The translations under genes and the position numbers were made by a program. Source: Caulobacterales bacterium (GTDB taxonomy: Bacteria > Pseudomonadota > Alphaproteobacteria > Caulobacterales > Parvularculaceae). From it: a stretch of 64,000 nt of DNA. The notes below the pieces were generated by a model. That model was not told where the DNA came from. It made no database searches and saw nothing but the letters and a program-made list of their open reading frames with translations. The DNA lies in contig JACKIL010000008.1 of NCBI GenBank assembly GCA_020638525.1, positions 38,272-102,271 on the forward strand, read 5' to 3'. Shown here in pieces: positions 62,291-64,000 of the stretch; within the stretch, counting starts at the first letter, position 1, and every line of letters begins with the position of its first letter.

Positions 62291-64000
62291 TGGTTTCCGC
62301 CAGACCCGTTCGGCGCAGCGCCGTCAATCCCCGTCACCTGCTCGATCAGACGATCGAGATCTGACTTCGACTGGCCGGTGTAGAGAAGCTCTTTCGCGCG
62401 CACGTAATCGAGCTTCTTCTGCGTCGCGGCCCGCGCTGTGTCCTGATCCCGCAGGATGGTCGGCCGGATGAACACCATCAAATTGCGGCGCGTCTTCGAT
62501 TTGCCTTGCGTTTTGAAGAGGTTCCCGACGCCCGGAATATCGCCGAGAAGAGGAACGGCGTCCTGGAATGACTCCGTCGTTTCATCGACAAGGCCGCCAA
62601 TGACGAGAATGTCGCCGTCATCGACGAGCGCCGTCGTCGTGATGAGGCGCTTATTGGTGATGAGGTCCGTAGACGTATCGATGATTTGACCGGCGATGCT
62701 GGACGTTTCTTGCGAGATCTCAAGCGTAACCGTGCCGCCGTCATTGATCTGGGGCGTGACCTCCAGAATGACGCCGACTTCCTCGCGCGAGACCGTGCGG
62801 AACGCATTGGTGAGATTATCGCCGACAGCCTCGCCCGTCGTGATCGGAATCTCCTGACCGACCGAAAGCGTCGCCTTCTGATTGTCGAGCGTGACGACCG
62901 ACGGCGTCGACAGGACGTTCGAGCCCGTATCCTGCTTGATCGCCGTCAGGATGGCGCCGAAAAGCGTTCCGTCTTTCGTCTTGCCGGCGCCGCCAAGCGC
63001 AAACCCGTTGATGCCAAGAAGAGAAGCTAGCGCCGTTTCCGCGAGCGTGTCACCGACGCCGCTGAATGAGTTCGAACTGCTCGTCGTATCGGAGTTATCT
63101 TCATTCGAGCTCGAACCACCGTTCAGGATCGTCGCGCCGGCGGCGGCAAGGATGTTCGGCTGCGCGCTTGAAAAGTTCGTCGTCGAGAAGGGAACGCGGC
63201 TGCCTTCCGAACCGGAGATAAAATATTGCAGGCCAAGCTCGCGCGCTGTCTTGTCCGACACTTCGACGATGATCGCCTCAACCTGCACCTGCTTGCGGCG
63301 AATATCGAGCTTGGAAATGACATTTTGCAGCGTGCGCTGAATGTCGGCGTCGCCGCTGATGATAATCGAGTTGGTCGGCTTATGGAACGAGATCGCCGCG
63401 CGCTGGCGCCCCGTCGAATAATTCTGGCCGTCGCCGGACGCTGCAGACGCCCCGCCATTCTGTGAATTCGCAATCTCCTTCAGGAGCGGCGCAAGCTCTT
63501 CGGCGTTCGCATGGCTGAGGAAGACAACCGAAAGGTCCGACTTCGCTTCGCCAATACGGTCAAGCTCGGCGATGACCGAGGAAAGGCGGTTGATCATCGC
63601 CGGCTCGGCGCGAATGAGAATTGAGTTGCTCGCCTCAACCGGCACCACGCTGACCTGTCCGGTCTTGACGCCGCCCTCTTCAGACATTTCCTGCGCAAGA
63701 CCGGAGACGACGCGCGCGACGTCGGAAGCCGCAGCATTGTTAAGCGGGATGGTGCGATAGACCGTCGTATCCTGATCGATCCGTGCAAGAACTTCCTTGA
63801 GCCTTACGACATTGTCCGCCGTGTCGACGAGGATGATCGCATTGCCGGTTCTGACGGGCGCGGCGACACCGCGCTCATTGATGATCTGCGAGAGATTCGC
63901 CGCAGCCTCGCGCGCATCGACATACCGCAGACGGACGATTTCCGTAACGAGGTCGCCGCCAACGCCCTCGCCTACCGGACCGGCTGCGCGCGGCGCCTCC
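62287..64000 (-). CDS. gspD: type II secretion system secretin D, 5' truncated by window edge
   Basis: The frame is open to the window edge (first codon at 63999), so the N-terminal signal peptide and N0/N1 domains are missing; about 570 residues remain. N2/N3-type domains are seen (EIVRLRYVDAREAAANLSQI, TGNAIILVDTADN, VVPVEASNSILIRAEP), followed by the secretin core with VQVEAIIVEVSDKTARELGL, SVGQEIPITTGE, VGVILEVTPQINDGGTVTLEI and SILVIGGLVDE-like DILVIGGLVDETTES, and the C-terminal S-domain-like tail. It forms the outer-membrane channel. gspC, if present, lies upstream beyond the window. Confidence 0.95.
   Translation of the reverse strand, partial: EAPRAAGPVGEGVGGDLVTEIVRLRYVDAREAAANLSQIINERGVAAPVRTGNAIILVDTADNVVRLKEVLARIDQDTTVYRTIPLNNAAASDVARVVSGLAQEMSEEGGVKTGQVSVVPVEASNSILIRAEPAMINRLSSVIAELDRIGEAKSDLSVVFLSHANAEELAPLLKEIANSQNGGASAASGDGQNYSTGRQRAAISFHKPTNSIIISGDADIQRTLQNVISKLDIRRKQVQVEAIIVEVSDKTARELGLQYFISGSEGSRVPFSTTNFSSAQPNILAAAGATILNGGSSSNEDNSDTTSSSNSFSGVGDTLAETALASLLGINGFALGGAGKTKDGTLFGAILTAIKQDTGSNVLSTPSVVTLDNQKATLSVGQEIPITTGEAVGDNLTNAFRTVSREEVGVILEVTPQINDGGTVTLEISQETSSIAGQIIDTSTDLITNKRLITTTALVDDGDILVIGGLVDETTESFQDAVPLLGDIPGVGNLFKTQGKSKTRRNLMVFIRPTILRDQDTARAATQKKLDYVRAKELLYTGQSKSDLDRLIEQVTGIDGAAPNGSGGNQ

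Overview
The window is chromosomal DNA of a GC-rich, Gram-negative alphaproteobacterium. The evidence is GC-rich codon use throughout; TonB-dependent receptors, RND pumps and a type II secretion operon (double membrane); the sulfide-sensing SQR/SqrR-type pair; the cluster SUV3-like helicase / S4 protein / ferredoxin / CarD; and a palindromic repeat family typical of this class. No phage, integrase, insertion sequence or CRISPR array was seen. The family cannot be fixed from the sequence; something near Parvularculales or Hyphomonadaceae is a guess.

Layout. 1-4.3 kb: hydrolase tail, PiuC-like hydroxylase, siderophore receptor with a Fur-like palindrome upstream, and a methyltransferase. 4.3-8.2 kb: penicillin-acylase-family enzyme and alkaline phosphatase. 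8.4-10.4 kb: sulfide:quinone oxidoreductase, ArsR-type persulfide sensor and a DUF2892 membrane protein, with an operator overlapping the regulator's promoter. 10.5-15.4 kb: three-gene envelope cassette (MMPL/RND exporter, LolA-like periplasmic protein, outer-membrane barrel). 15.6-19.9 kb: RND efflux permease and adaptor. 20.0-24.5 kb: ilvE, proB, proA, mazG. 24.6-32 kb: VUT/YhhQ-like transporter, rpmB, SUV3-like helicase, S4 protein, TerB-like protein, ferredoxin, and CarD with a long histone-H1-like N-terminal tail. 32-39.7 kb: thermonuclease-like protein, PBP1C and bacterial alpha-2-macroglobulin. Then tRNA-Arg(CCT) and a SpoIIAA-like protein.

40.7-49.8 kb, all on the minus strand, is the most distinctive region. 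A FecI sigma factor and FecR anti-sigma factor precede a TonB receptor that carries an STN signalling domain. Next come an alpha/beta hydrolase, a membrane-anchored serine hydrolase of the beta-lactamase fold, and a D-aminoacylase-type amidohydrolase interrupted by one frameshift. This looks like a surface-signalling import-and-hydrolysis locus for an acylated or D-amino-acid-containing compound. The receptor gene is odd: it encodes a second, internal signal peptide after the STN domain, with its own ribosome binding site.

50-53.6 kb: an exosortase-associated O-glycosylation ligase, then a zinc-type CDF exporter and a ZIP importer transcribed divergently. 53.6-64 kb: a minus-strand type II secretion operon gspD(partial)-E-F-G-H-I-J-K-L-M-N, ending in a translationally coupled small lipoprotein that is a candidate pilotin. 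gspC and the prepilin peptidase are not in the window.

Functions were assigned by reading the translated sequences and recognising motifs. No database search was run, so substrates are inferences.
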